This document shows, piece by piece, positions 1 through 10,619 of a stretch of 64,000 nt of DNA. Source of the DNA: Phlyctochytrium arcticum (taxonomy: Eukaryota; Chytridiomycota; Chytridiomycetes; Chytridiales; Chytridiaceae); NCBI GenBank assembly GCA_025602905.1, contig JAHLKI010000002.1, positions 62,001 to 126,000 of the forward strand, written 5' to 3'. Below the pieces are notes generated by a model. That model searched no databases, had not been told where the DNA came from, and saw only the letters and a program-made list of their open reading frames with translations. The position numbers were made by a program, and so were the translations under genes. Each line of letters starts with the position of its first letter. Position 1 is the stretch's first letter.

Positions 1-264
1 GGATCCGCCTCTACAGCTCTCAAAACACTTAAAAAACTCCCCATTACCAAACCTCCTCCACCCGCACCAACAGGATTCACCCGCTTATCCGATGAAGGGG
101 AAGAAAATGACCGCGCGGCCCTCCTGGCTTCTACATCATCATCGCGGCCTACGACGCGGAAATTCGGGAAGGATGAGGGGATCAGGAATTGGGCAGATGA
201 TGAGGGATCTGGGAGTGAGAGGAAGGGACAACCTAAAGGAGGGAATATGTTTGATGATATATAG
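1..264 (+). CDS. 3' end of an unknown gene, cut by the left edge
   Basis: Frame 1 is open from the first base to a TAG at 262-264 and gives 87 residues with no start in view, so this is the C-terminus of a longer protein. The segment is Pro-rich near the edge, then acidic and polar, and ends in a short NMFDDI tail. Such acidic, Ser/Gly-rich ends are common in fungal trafficking and nuclear proteins, but nothing here identifies a family. The ATG-initiated ORF at 92-331 lies in another frame, runs into a G-homopolymer and looks like a shadow. A 3' UTR with G13 and C14 homopolymer runs (about 286-300 and 527-541) follows. Confidence 0.5.
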   Translation, partial: GSASTALKTLKKLPITKPPPPAPTGFTRLSDEGEENDRAALLASTSSSRPTTRKFGKDEGIRNWADDEGSGSERKGQPKGGNMFDDI

Positions 265-604
265 GCTTGTCATTTTTTTTTGGACGGGGGGGGGGGGAGG
301 GGGAATAGAATTTGTTGATGGCAGATTATAGTATATTCGCGTTTGAAACGTAAAAGAATACTGTCAACATTAGCTTTTCGGGGGGTGTATATACTGAGAT
401 GTGTATTGATGCACAAATATACAATCAATGGAATGACATGACAAAAAGTGACTTGTCACACACCAGTTAGTTACCCTTTGCGACGAGGAATTTTTCTCGG
501 GCGACGTTGTATAGGCAAGTTGTCCATCCCCCCCCCCCCCCAAAGTGTAAAAAGCTCTGGATCCAATATGAAACAAACAGCCGGAATTCAATCTCTACCA
601 CCTC

Positions 605-1508
605 CTAATGAGCAATGAGCTCGCTCCCCTCGTAAAAGTTTGTCTTGAATAGGGTGCCATCACCAAGGACCGCGGTACTTCTGGCGAGGTATTGTTGCTC
701 ACGCCATTGGCCAGGGGATGAGGTTTGTGAGGCAAAGTGGGGAGAGAACCATGGGATCACACATGGTCCACCCCATACGGTTCTCTCGTGCTCCATGTTT
801 GGCTGGAGACCAATTGGTTGGAAACAGTTTCTCGTGCATCCCCAACCAGGATGTGACGGCATATAGTCCAAAACTCCCGGTCTTTGTCAGTCGTTTGCCC
901 TAGCCGATATGCGTAAACTTTGGCATCCCAATGTCCCCATTCTTGGATTTTCAACACTGTCCTCAATGCCTCGAATGACTGAGGTAATTTATGTAGAGAC
1001 CCACGTCCCGCAGTTGCTCGCTGCATATGCATCCAGACGATCGCGAACAGCGTCGGGAAGGGTGACGCGGCTGCGGGTGGGTGGAATAGGCAAATATAAT
1101 GGTTTTTGCTCATTATCTCACCAGAACGTTCGTGGATATTTTCGCTTTTGACGGCGTCTCCCAGATCTTGGGTGTGCTGACCGTCGACATTTCGTCAAAC
1201 AGAAGCCTCTTAGGACACCGGGGGCGGTCTGCCCGGGCAAGTCCTTTTCGTGCGTTTGCGCACGTGCCCGCATGAGGTTTAGGCGGATTTTGAGGAAGGC
1301 AATGATGGCCGGTACCCCGCCCCTCATCAATTGAGTTCTGATGTCTTGGATGGTGATATTGCGTTCTGGCGAGGAGGCATAATACAGTACGGTTGCGCGT
1401 GAGGCTCAGGAGAGCCACACATGACTCTGATACTGATTCTTCTGCTCCTTGGACAAAATCATCAAAATGTTCCAGAACTGCTTTCTGCGTCCCCGCACTC
1501 AGTAACAT
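605..1508 (-). other. Exon-like ORFs of unknown identity beside the MULE copy
   Basis: Minus-strand ORFs at 605-871, 757-1113 and 1113-1508 read like protein rather than noise. One ends in a plausible C-terminus (FYEGSELIAH, stop at 605). Others contain helical stretches such as IQDIRTQLMRGG and KIQEWGHWDAKVYAYRL. They are in different frames and would need introns or frameshifts to join. They lie downstream of the transposase and in the same orientation, so they may be its decayed 3' part or a neighbouring gene remnant. I do not recognise the family. Confidence 0.3.
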
Positions 1509-1950
1509 AAAGTCATCAGCGGTTATATCCGTCCCAGTTGGCTCACGGCGGGTTCGGGGTAGGGCAAGTGCTCCCCAATAAAGTGGGCTGATGTGACTGC
1601 TGTCAGTGGGTGAAAGGTGTTATTAATCTACTCAAAACTTACTTTCTGGCATCTTCTATTCCCCCATCCTTCTGGAGACGCAATACGCGGGTCACTATCG
1701 GGCTAAAGTCGGGATAACCTCACACTGCCCAACTCCAGAATCGCTGGTGTCTTGGGGTGTCGCGTCTTGGGTTGCCGCGTCTTGGGGTGCCCCATCTTCG
1801 TCCACCGAATCTGACGAGCCTGATGAACTTCTGGATACATGTCAGCTAAAACACTCGAGAAGGGATCATGCAGTTACGATGCTTACTCCTCTCTACACCG
1901 TTTCCGCTCCTTTCTTTCGGCTGCTCCCCAAATGTCAAGCTATGAGATCG

Positions 1951-4403
1951 TTATAAGTAAGCATGTGATGTACGGACGTGATACAGGGTGAGTGCTACCA
2001 TACCCGCGCCCTGTTGATACTTTGTTGCTCCACAATCATCCGCTTCTGTACCATACTTTGGTTTTCTTTGCGGAATTGATCTCGTACAGTATCGTTTGGG
2101 TTCTGGAAGGGGGAAAAGAAGGAATACATGAAGGGAATTAGTTCTGAGCCAAACAAGATATGATGATCTGAGATACACACACGCGCTCGCGTTATGAGCG
2201 TCCCGACGATATGTCCAGGGGAATGGGGGTACCATCAGCACGCCCACTATCAAGATGCACTTGACGAGCGCGTTTTTCTGGCACACCCATTTTGATGTCT
2301 TCCCCGAACTAGGGGTCACATCATCAACCAACATCTCTGCAAGCCTTCAAACCCTCACCAGGCATGGTTTTTCCAAAAATGCCAGTCGGCGCTTCTGGTA
2401 TTCACTCAACGTTCTTGCCCTCATATTTCGAACATCTTTGGCAAGGCTTGCAGTGCAGGAGCGTAGTCTGACGCAGCTGTCGACAGTATATTGCTCAATG
2501 AAAAGTTCGGCGTACTTCTGCAATGACCAATCTTGCGGAACTTGGTCCCAAAATCCTAAAGTCAAGCATAAGCGGGTGAATAGTGCACAATTCCTACATA
2601 TCTCTAACGCACCCGACACTTCTAGTTCTTCTTTGTTTTCGTTCATTTCCTGAGTTGCTGTGTTTTGACGATCACCCAACGGAAGTGCCGATCGTCTTCA
2701 ACCATCATCGTCGTTCTCAGCACAGGTATTTCGTCATGGGCGCAACGCGCCCACAACCCCCATCGCCTGGCACGATACCAGTTTTCCCACAAATACGCCC
2801 AGACCTCGGGGAGGTCATTCGCCTCGCAGTACCTATACATTTGGGCAACAGCCCACCTTCGGATTCCCGCAGGTGCCGGGGCAGAGTATCCTGGGATCAT
2901 TGGATGGGCGCAAAAGTGTTGCTCCATCATCATTAAGACCTCCTCCCTGAGCTAAGCTGGACAGAATGTGCGGCAATCTCTTTTTGTCGCTTCATCGCTG
3001 TCAAATTACTGTATCTGTGCGTGAATTGGACCGTGCTGGCAACCGTATGCGTATGGTATATGAGTTCGGTTGCACAACTGATTCTGGCTGTAGCAGATGA
3101 TCTTCGGGCAAACCGCCCTCATAATCATCAGCATCCGTCTTCGATCCTGATGGCTTAAAACTTCGATTGATAATTGGAAACTCGGCGTGGGCGCGGTCAA
3201 CGTTATATGGTGTTGTAGCAAGTTTGGCTTTTGCCAGCCGTGTACGCACAGCCCGTTTGAGATGCCAGAGGCACAGACTGATCTTGGCCTGTGGCCAGAC
3301 TTGTTTGCAACTTGCAATTTCCGCCATGTCCTTGTCGATGTGAATGAAAGTAGGACGGATGTCATACTCATATCTGACCCGACGGCACCACTCTGCGAGT
3401 GCTTTTGTCCTCTTGCGCTGATCTACCGCAGTTGCTGTAGTTAGAAGACAGTAGCTGAGTGGGAATCCTGCACCATCGCATTCTGCCATTATCGTGTAAA
3501 GTTCTAGATGCTTGGAGTTGGTGTTATCTAAAATTGTCGAGATATGAGTGTCACAGTGCGGTACATTCTTAGCTAATATGGTACCACACGCGATAGGCAT
3601 TTGACAATCAGTTTTGGTAGCTTACATGTTGCGTCCATTGCAATCTCACGCGCTCGCCCGCTCAATTTCCCGGCAACTTCCTTCATCCCCCAAGCCAGCA
3701 TTTCGACCCCCTCGGGCAGTCCATCAATTTTGAGGATGTCGACAGAACCCCCAAACTCGGCGAGCAGGATCTCAGCGGACTGCACTTGTAGGTCATGTCG
3801 CTTCCAGTGAACCTGACTCATTTGGCGCCATGCGGTGTGGATTTGCGTAGCTGTAACCATGGGGAAGGCAGTCTGGACCTTCGCCACTAGGGCGGTCGGT
3901 TTCAGCCATCCCGCATGCTCTCTGATGAGATCCAATGCTCCCTCGGACATTGATACATCTATGTAATGTGGATGATTGTTGAGGTGCTGCAGTTTGACGG
4001 ATATTTGCCAACTATGCTCAAGGCGTCGACAAATGATAGTCAAGGAGCTTTTACAGAGAAAGCGTTTCATGCCAACATGCTCTCGGTTCTTGACACCAGG
4101 TTTCTGCGACGGCTTGGGTTGTTTCTTTCTTTCCGCGTCTTGGCTACAGAAGTACCGGCTGCGATGCCCCGCGGCCAGCTTTTTGTTGTCACGTACGCTG
4201 TATCCATGCTCAGTATGTGAGTTCTTGGAATGAGTAGATTGAACTCACGTAAAACGGTAACCCGTCACATCCCAGATGTCCTTGGCCATCATCTTGACAC
4301 GCTCGCGGTCGGATACGCCACTCTCAGCTGGTATGGAACATGTTCCACTCTCAGCTGGTATGGAACATGTTTCATGGAAAACAATTAGGTCTGGCCACCT
4401 CAT
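1951..4403 (-). mobile_element. Mutator-like (MULE) transposase copy, probably decayed
   Basis: This gene encodes a MULE-type DDE transposase, the enzyme that cuts and inserts Mutator-family DNA transposons. From ATG 4403, exon 1 (4403-4249) joins exon 2 (4197-3626) through a 51-bp intron, giving the frame TGYRFTVRDNKKL. A Cys/His zinc-finger region follows (RYFCSQD, RFLCKSSLTI, LQHLNNHPHY). The first catalytic Asp is in EIAMDAT, at the junction with exon 3 (from 3572, 53-bp intron). The second is in FIHIDKDMAEI, followed by the CLWHLKRAV motif. A further exon (2933-2643) carries HFCAHPMIPGY and WENWYRARRWGLWARCA. C-terminal parts at about 2680-1951 lie in several frames. The terminal SWIM-type finger is not clearly intact. 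No terminal inverted repeats or target-site duplication were delimited by eye, so the outer ends are uncertain. Confidence 0.85.
4318..4371 (-). repeat. 27-bp perfect tandem duplication inside transposase exon 1
   Basis: Two identical 27-bp copies lie head to tail at 4318-4344 and 4345-4371. On the coding strand they add nine residues in frame, so the peptide CSIPAESGT block is present twice. Being a multiple of three, the duplication keeps the reading frame. Confidence 0.9.
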
Positions 4404-4960
4404 GTAAAGCAGAAAGCATACTCTGAGCAGAAGTATGTGACGTCTGGCCCTTCATATAATCTCAGATAAGAGAGTTTGACACTACCACAAAGGACAACCC
4501 ACCGCTTCGTCTTCATCGTCATCACCAAAGGTGTTACTGGATGGTCCATCCGACTCTAACCTTGGGCTTTTCGCAGGAGGTTCCAGGCGTTGCCGTCGCT
4601 TTTGTGTAGTGGTCCTGTTGAGCTCACGGCATCTGTCAATTCTTGTGCTTTGAATTCTCGGGAATTGGAACATGGCAGTGCTTTCTACCACACTCCCTCA
4701 CAGGTTGCGGTGGCATAGCGTCTCAAAAGAGATTTCACAAGAAGAATGTTTCCCCGGAGAACGTCGGAATACTGAAGAGATTAGAGATCTACTTCTCGGT
4801 GATTGTGTACCGTGCAAAGTCGTAGATGTCAAAAACAATTCACAATTCACGCGTAACCCTACCTACTTTGGCAATCTGACCCTTTTCGGCCAAAGTGCCC
4901 TGTCGAGGTTCGATTGATCTTCACCTGCATCCCGAAGACTACTTTTACACTCCTGGCGCG
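4404..4960. other. Upstream flank of the MULE copy
   Basis: A minus-strand ORF at 4691-4482 has an acidic end (GDDDEDEAVG) and a basic middle and could be a 5' exon of the transposase gene joined by an intron, but the splice is not certain. The rest shows no convincing coding sequence. Confidence 0.3.
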
Positions 4961-6600
4961 CATAGCTGGCAGGTGCCATTTACTTCTGACAGGCTGCCAC
5001 CTATCACTTTATTTCATTCAATCTCTGCATTACCATAACTTTTGATCTCTCCATTGCACGGTAGCTACCATGAAACTCAGCAGGTTACCAGCTATCGATT
5101 TGGTTCTCTATCTCTGTCTTACTATAACTTTTGACCTTCCCATCTCACGCCTAGCGTATGCTACCTTTTGAATCTGATAGGCCTCCAACTATCGCTTTAT
5201 TTCTTTCCATCTCTGCCTATACCTTGCAGGCAGGCGTGCATTCACTGCTGTTTGAATACAACAAGTGCTATGCCTATACCTTGCAGGCTGGCGTGCATTC
5301 GCTACTGTTTGAATATAACAAGCTGATTTCTTTCCATCTCAGCCTATGTCATTTGAGGTTTTCATTGCAAGCTGGATACCATTTCAATCTAACAAGCTGC
5401 GAACTATCGTTTTATTTCTTTCCGTCTCTATCTTACCATAACTTTTGATTTCTTGTTTGAATGGCGCTGGCTACCAGTTAGCGGTTTAGTTCTTTCCATC
5501 TCCGTCTTACGATAACTTTTGATCTCTTCATTGCACGCCTGGCATGCATTAGTTACCACCAGCTATCGTTTTATTTCCTTCCGTTTCTGCCTATACCTTT
5601 TGAGCTTCCATTGCACGCTGCCGTGTATTAGATAACGTTTCAATCTAAGAAGCTGCTAAATGTTTTTTTTATTTCTTTCCGTCTCTGTCTTAGTATATCT
5701 TTTGAATTCTCCATTGCACGCCTAGCGTATGCTACCTTGTAAGTCTAACAAGCTGCTAGACTTTTTTGAGCGTTTCATTGCAGACTGGCGTACATTCGCT
5801 ACCGTTTGACTCTAACAAGCTGTTGTATTTCTTTCCATCTCTGGCTATAACTTTTGAACTCTCCATAGCGTGCAATAATGACTTAACCTCTGACAAGTGC
5901 CAGTGTTTCCTTCTCTGACTGACTATAGTCCTGCCTAATATTTCTTCGCTCTCCCCTCTCTCTATTTCTCTCTGTTTTCCTCTCTATTTCTCTCTCTATC
6001 TTGTGCTTATTATCCGAAGAGTCTGAACTGAACTCGATCTTCTTTCTTCTACCTACATCTCTCTTCACCTGCTACCAAATGTCTAAGTAGCTTGGGCTAT
6101 CTTCTCCCAACTCCGTTCTCCGTTCTCCTTCCTACATTCACATTGAAATATCACTCTATATCTCCATCCCCATAAACTTTAAATCTAAGAGGCGGCCATT
6201 TTATTGCTTTCCATTGCTGTCATACTATATGTATTGGACCCCCTTACTCTCTCCGTTGACACACCTGGTGGGCATTCGCTACCGTTTGAATACAAGAGCC
6301 TGCCATTTGATTTCTTTCTTTCCAGCTCTGTCTTACTATTTCCTTACGCTTGGGAGGCATCAGCTACCATTTCACAGTCGATTGCGTTGCTGGAGTGCAC
6401 CAACCACCACTTACATCTAACTGTCTATTTGCATTCAATGGCATTCATGCCCTACTATCACTTCTAAATTTTCCATTGCACGCCTGGCTACCAATATTGA
6501 CTACCGTTCTAATTAGAGAATTTGCCACCAATCTATCTGCAAACTATCTATGGTACTCCTGTCGTGCAATAACTATCTTTTACATTTAAGAAGCAGCTTT
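4960..6600. repeat. Field of diverged ~95-110-bp tandem repeats
   Basis: At least nine degenerate copies of one unit follow each other on the plus strand. Recurrent blocks are TTTATTTCTTTCCATCTCTG, ATAACTTTTGATCTCTCCAT, TGCACGCCTGGCGTGCATT and TTTGAATCTAACAAGCTGC. Copies near 5220-5330 share longer stretches, including a nearly perfect doublet around TATACCTTGCAGGC. Copies become shorter and less alike towards 6600. The ORFs here have no protein character. This is a decayed satellite or minisatellite, not a CRISPR array, because the whole unit including the spacer diverges together. Confidence 0.8.
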
Positions 6601-6935
6601 CTATCTTTCTCTTTCAGTTTCTCTCCTACTTATGCAATAATATGCACGTTGCAGCTATTTAACTATTTATTGTATCTCTACTTATGATGAGACTCACATC
6701 TTCAAAAGCCCTTGCTAGGCCGTTGCAACCTCTTGCCTGACCGTGCCGTTCTCTCCGATCGCTGCATAAATACTCTGGCCCGCGAATCGTCACGCGTTAC
6801 CTATTATCTATCGCTCTGGACCTCTTCGTCCCCTCATATCCTGCCGCACCCATCTCTTGACATGTTCTTGCTTACCTTCCATACCTTGCTGGATTCTCTT
6901 ACTTGTAACATTGGCCCTTTCCCTTCTTAACATTT

Positions 6936-6986
6936 CATGTCCTCTCTTGCATGACCTTTCCCTTCCCATGTCCTCTCTTGCATGAC
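6936..6986. repeat. Two perfect 20-bp direct repeats, 31 bp apart
   Basis: A 20-bp segment containing CCTCTCTTGCATGAC occurs at 6936-6955 and again at 6967-6986 within a pyrimidine-rich stretch, separated by 11 bases. Confidence 0.85.
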
Positions 6987-9197
6987 TTTTTCTTGGACTT
7001 GTTTTCCTGTCCCGCCCAGTAACGTTCTGTCATGGACACATTTATTATCATATTGCCTATATCTCTACTCCAATGCCAACAACTGTTACTTTCTGCTGCT
7101 ACTTATTGTACGCTACCTTTTGCCATACCATTTCCAGTCTCTAACAAAAAAAATAAACCAGAGCTTTATCCCCGCAGGCGCATCGCGCACCGGGGTCCAT
7201 GTTTATGTGATCATCATTTTCGATTCCTCTGCGCATCTTTGCTACATTTTTTTTTTTCAAAAAAATTACATTTACCTCACTCTGAGTCTGAGCTGGTCCA
7301 TTACTCTACCTTACTATTATGTTTTTCTTTTGATTTCTTTTGCACCACCTTTGTCTTGATCTTGACCATGTGTTCCTGTTTTGCCGTCGTTTTAAAACCA
7401 CCCCCACACATATCCTTTTTACGGGCCAAAAGGGTTATCGCTAGAAGGCAATCTGGTGCTATCAGACTTGGCCAAAATGTGCCAAGTGGACTGCGCACGC
7501 CACCTTGTCCAGACGCGTTGCTCGCGTTCTCCCACGTCTCAAACAACCGTTCTGTTCTTTTCTTCATCTTGGGCAGAGCTAGCATATATACTCCTCGTAA
7601 CGGGACCGAGGAACTTATAACCTTTGCACATTACGTTGACTATCCGTCGATCGAAACTTGTGCTTTCTATAGCTCTGTTACAATCGTTTCTGATACTGAC
7701 GGAAACTTATCCTAGAGCCACCAAGAGTTTCCATCAAGACAAGCGGCAAGTGATGATCGAGTTGAGGGTATTCATTTATGTTGGATCGGAGCTTTATGCT
7801 TGGGGTAAATTGGGGGTGAACGGGCTCAAAATCAATTGTTACGAGATATAGCCAGTGATAGAACAACGTGCCCAGATAGATTTTTACTCTGCAAACCGGA
7901 GCCCATTGGAAGTGTTTTGCTGGACATCTGGTAGCTACAACGTGATGCAGAACGTGATGTGCGTGTTTTACGGCAGGTCTTTGAAACGTCCGAACTCCAA
8001 TACGTCACTCTGGAACAAGAGATGTTTCTCGAACGTATCCACTCGCGTGGGATGAGACTCCATGGTTATTTTTTCTTTTTATCATATTTTATGCGCACGT
8101 ATAACACCATTCGATACGTGATGACATCCTATATATGATGGTAGTCTGATGGTTTATGCATATTACTCGAGTATTGACGACTTTGTACTTGTAGTGATGT
8201 GCAAAACGGAGAAGAATAGTGCTGGAATTGTGTGTCAATGTTTAAACCTCATCCCAATTGGGGGCCAAAAATGATGGGAACACATTATATCATAGTCATG
8301 CTCCGATTTGGCGACATCGGAGTTTTGACCAATGGCGAGATGAACAAAGAGGAGCGTCATCCCACGCGAAGTGTATACATTTCAAACAAGTCTACTCGTA
8401 AAAAAGTGTGTTCCATTGTTCCAAACCGATTAGACTTTTTCATCCCCATCCCATTGAGTTTGTTACTTTAGTTTTCCTATTTTAATTGCCATACTCGAAG
8501 TACTTGATGCTGTTCAAACATTCTTCCTCGCAAGGAGTCCCAGCCAACCAATGGTGAAAGAAAGCCCAGTCCCCCCAGCCACCCCCACCACTGGTGGCTG
8601 GCTTCGAAAACGAAAGCCGTGGACGACGTGTCCGAAGCCTCCGGAGCTGGTGTCCGGCAACGTGTCCGAACGCCCGGGCGTGTTACGGCGCCGCAGGCTA
8701 GGGCTGGCGTGGGCGAAGGTTTTTGCGCAATTGCGCAGCTTGGCGTTTGTGTTTTGTGAGTCTTATGATTCAGCACACTTCTGGAAAATGTGTGCGGAAT
8801 TCCTAGGGCGGATTTCCAGGTCGGAATATTTGGGCGGTACGCGTATTTCCTTTGAGCGTATTTACTGTTGACATTTCATTCCGTGCATGGAGCACGCGAA
8901 ATGTATAAAGATGCTCGGGGCTCTTGCACGAATTGGCATTGGCATTGGCATGAATTTGCTGCTGACTGCCGCTGAATAAAAGTAAGAGAGAACGTACCGT
9001 ATAAGAAAAACCAGCCCCCAGCCTAAAATTCCTCGAACGTATCCAACCCTCCCCCGGCCACCCCCTTTGGCCACCAACCAACCACTGCCGCTTTCACTTG
9101 CAACATCCAAACCCGGGGCCCTAGTGTCACATATATATCTTGACAGGGCCGTCGTTCGTCGAACCCACACAGCACACTGCACACTTACTTTTACAAA
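6987..9197. other. Gene-poor region upstream of the GNAT gene
   Basis: Plus-strand ORFs at 7032-7715 and 8551-8871 lack domain signatures and have pyrimidine-driven composition. I see no confident gene. The last 200 bases before 9198 are C-rich with short TATA-like stretches (ATAAAAG near 8976, ATATATAT near 9130) and are likely the promoter and 5' UTR of the acetyltransferase gene. Confidence 0.5.
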
Positions 9198-10100
9198 ATG
9201 CATACGCTGTTGACTCGGCCCATCCCCATGCCCCATCATTCAGCACATTACCCAGCGCACATTCACCAGGAAATGTGGTCCCCACCCGCCTCGCCCATAC
9301 CCCCCATCTACCACGCTCAACGCTTTGCCTCATCCTCATCGCTGCTGCTCGCCGACCAAGACTCGCTCACCACTCCCCGTCTGCTCCTCGCCCCCATCGA
9401 CTACTCGGTCGGCGACACTACCATCCCCCTCGACCTCGCCCACCGTCTCCAGTCCGTGACCCCCGACTGCCACTCCTGGGCCATCCAGCTCCTGAGCGAC
9501 GATGATGATCACTCCTCGACGATACCCTCCAACAACAACAACAAAGCACATCCCATTGTTGGTCTGGTGCATATCCGGACGCATCAACCCCCATCAAAGA
9601 ACAATCCCACATTCTACTCCCTCCCCCGCCGCCCATCTTCCTCTTCAACCCTCACGTCATCATCACACTCTGTCACTGCCCGCCGCTCAACGTCCATCTC
9701 GTCCTCCTCCTCCTCTACATCGTCTTCCTGGTCACATACTACCTCTTGCCCGTCCCCATCAAGTCCCTCCTCCCCATCCTCCCCTTTTCATGTCGACAGC
9801 CCACATCACCCAACCCTCGACATTTACATTTCTCCTCTCTACCGATCCCAAGGCTACGCAACCGAAGCCGCCAAACACATTGTCAAACACCTCCTCTTCA
9901 CGGCCTCTTCGTCTCATGCCACAACCGCCATCACAGCCGTCACAACACCCGCCTACCCTGCCCAAGAGCGCGTATGGGAGAAACTCGGCATGGTCCAAAC
10001 CTCTCATCTCGGCTTTACACCTCTGACGGGCAAATCTGAGGGCCAGCTCAAGTACTGGGTGATTGACCAGCGCTCCTTTGCTGAACTGTGGTTGGAGTGA
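9198..10100 (+). CDS. GNAT-family N-acetyltransferase (RimJ/RimL-like)
   Basis: A single-exon protein of 300 residues. The C-terminal third carries the acetyl-CoA-binding loop of the GNAT fold, ISPLYRSQGYATEAAKHIV, at about residues 209-229. After it come a strand and WEKLGMVQTSHLGF, the last GNAT strand, in which the neighbour-residue pattern E-K-LGM is typical. An upstream part (LTTPRLLLAPID, about 57-68) matches the first strand of RimJ/RimL-like enzymes. The two halves are separated by a Ser/Pro-rich insertion (about residues 140-200) that is unusual for the fold and probably a disordered loop. The substrate cannot be read from sequence; protein N-termini or small amines are possible. The ATG at 9198 is the first in frame; the next (MPHH, residue 11) is a possible alternative. 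Confidence 0.75.
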   Translation: MHTLLTRPIPMPHHSAHYPAHIHQEMWSPPASPIPPIYHAQRFASSSSLLLADQDSLTTPRLLLAPIDYSVGDTTIPLDLAHRLQSVTPDCHSWAIQLLSDDDDHSSTIPSNNNNKAHPIVGLVHIRTHQPPSKNNPTFYSLPRRPSSSSTLTSSSHSVTARRSTSISSSSSSTSSSWSHTTSCPSPSSPSSPSSPFHVDSPHHPTLDIYISPLYRSQGYATEAAKHIVKHLLFTASSSHATTAITAVTTPAYPAQERVWEKLGMVQTSHLGFTPLTGKSEGQLKYWVIDQRSFAELWLE

Positions 10101-10619
10101 TTTACTGTATACATATCTTCTTCTTCTCTTGCTCTCTCACAACACCTGTGTAATGTACATATTATATACCTTATTCTCCCTTCTCCCAAGTGACATCTAT
10201 ATATTGCATCGTCATGTTTCATATGCTATCAGTTGTGTTTAGTCGGGTGCCAGCCCCGGGTCGCCACCGGAGTCGCCAAGGTCGCCTGGTCGCGTCCTCC
10301 GCGGGTCCTTGACGGAAGTTGACGCCCTTTGTCCAATATCCACTATAATTCGGCGGCTGTGTCGCAGGCAGTGCTGGGCCCAACGGGCAGAGTGACGCGG
10401 AGAGTTTCCATGAGAGTGTCCAGGACTGATCCAGGTCCAGGAGGGTGCAGAATTCGGTGGCGAAGCCATGGATTTACCTCCAAATTCGGCTAATCACCAG
10501 ATAATTCGTAAGCAACTTTGAATTTCAAAATCCGACCCTTGGTAAGACGGATCCTGAATCATATACCTAATACCGAGGCTCTCTCTCAGCACATCACCCA
10601 GCAAAGCAAAACAGACATC
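10101..10619. other. Intergenic region between GNAT gene and CDC50 gene
   Basis: A TC-rich stretch just after the GNAT stop is probably its 3' UTR. A GC-rich patch at 10240-10480 has no supported ORF. The remainder is the likely CDC50 promoter. Confidence 0.5.

Noticed and set aside
4960..6600. CRISPR-like array
   Set aside because: The unit and its spacers diverge together, unit length is about 100 bp, and there are no constant repeats with unique spacers. The host is a eukaryote.
7032..7715. 227-residue ORF as a gene
   Set aside because: Composition follows the pyrimidine-rich DNA, it contains homopolymer-derived stretches, and no domain or intron signal supports it.
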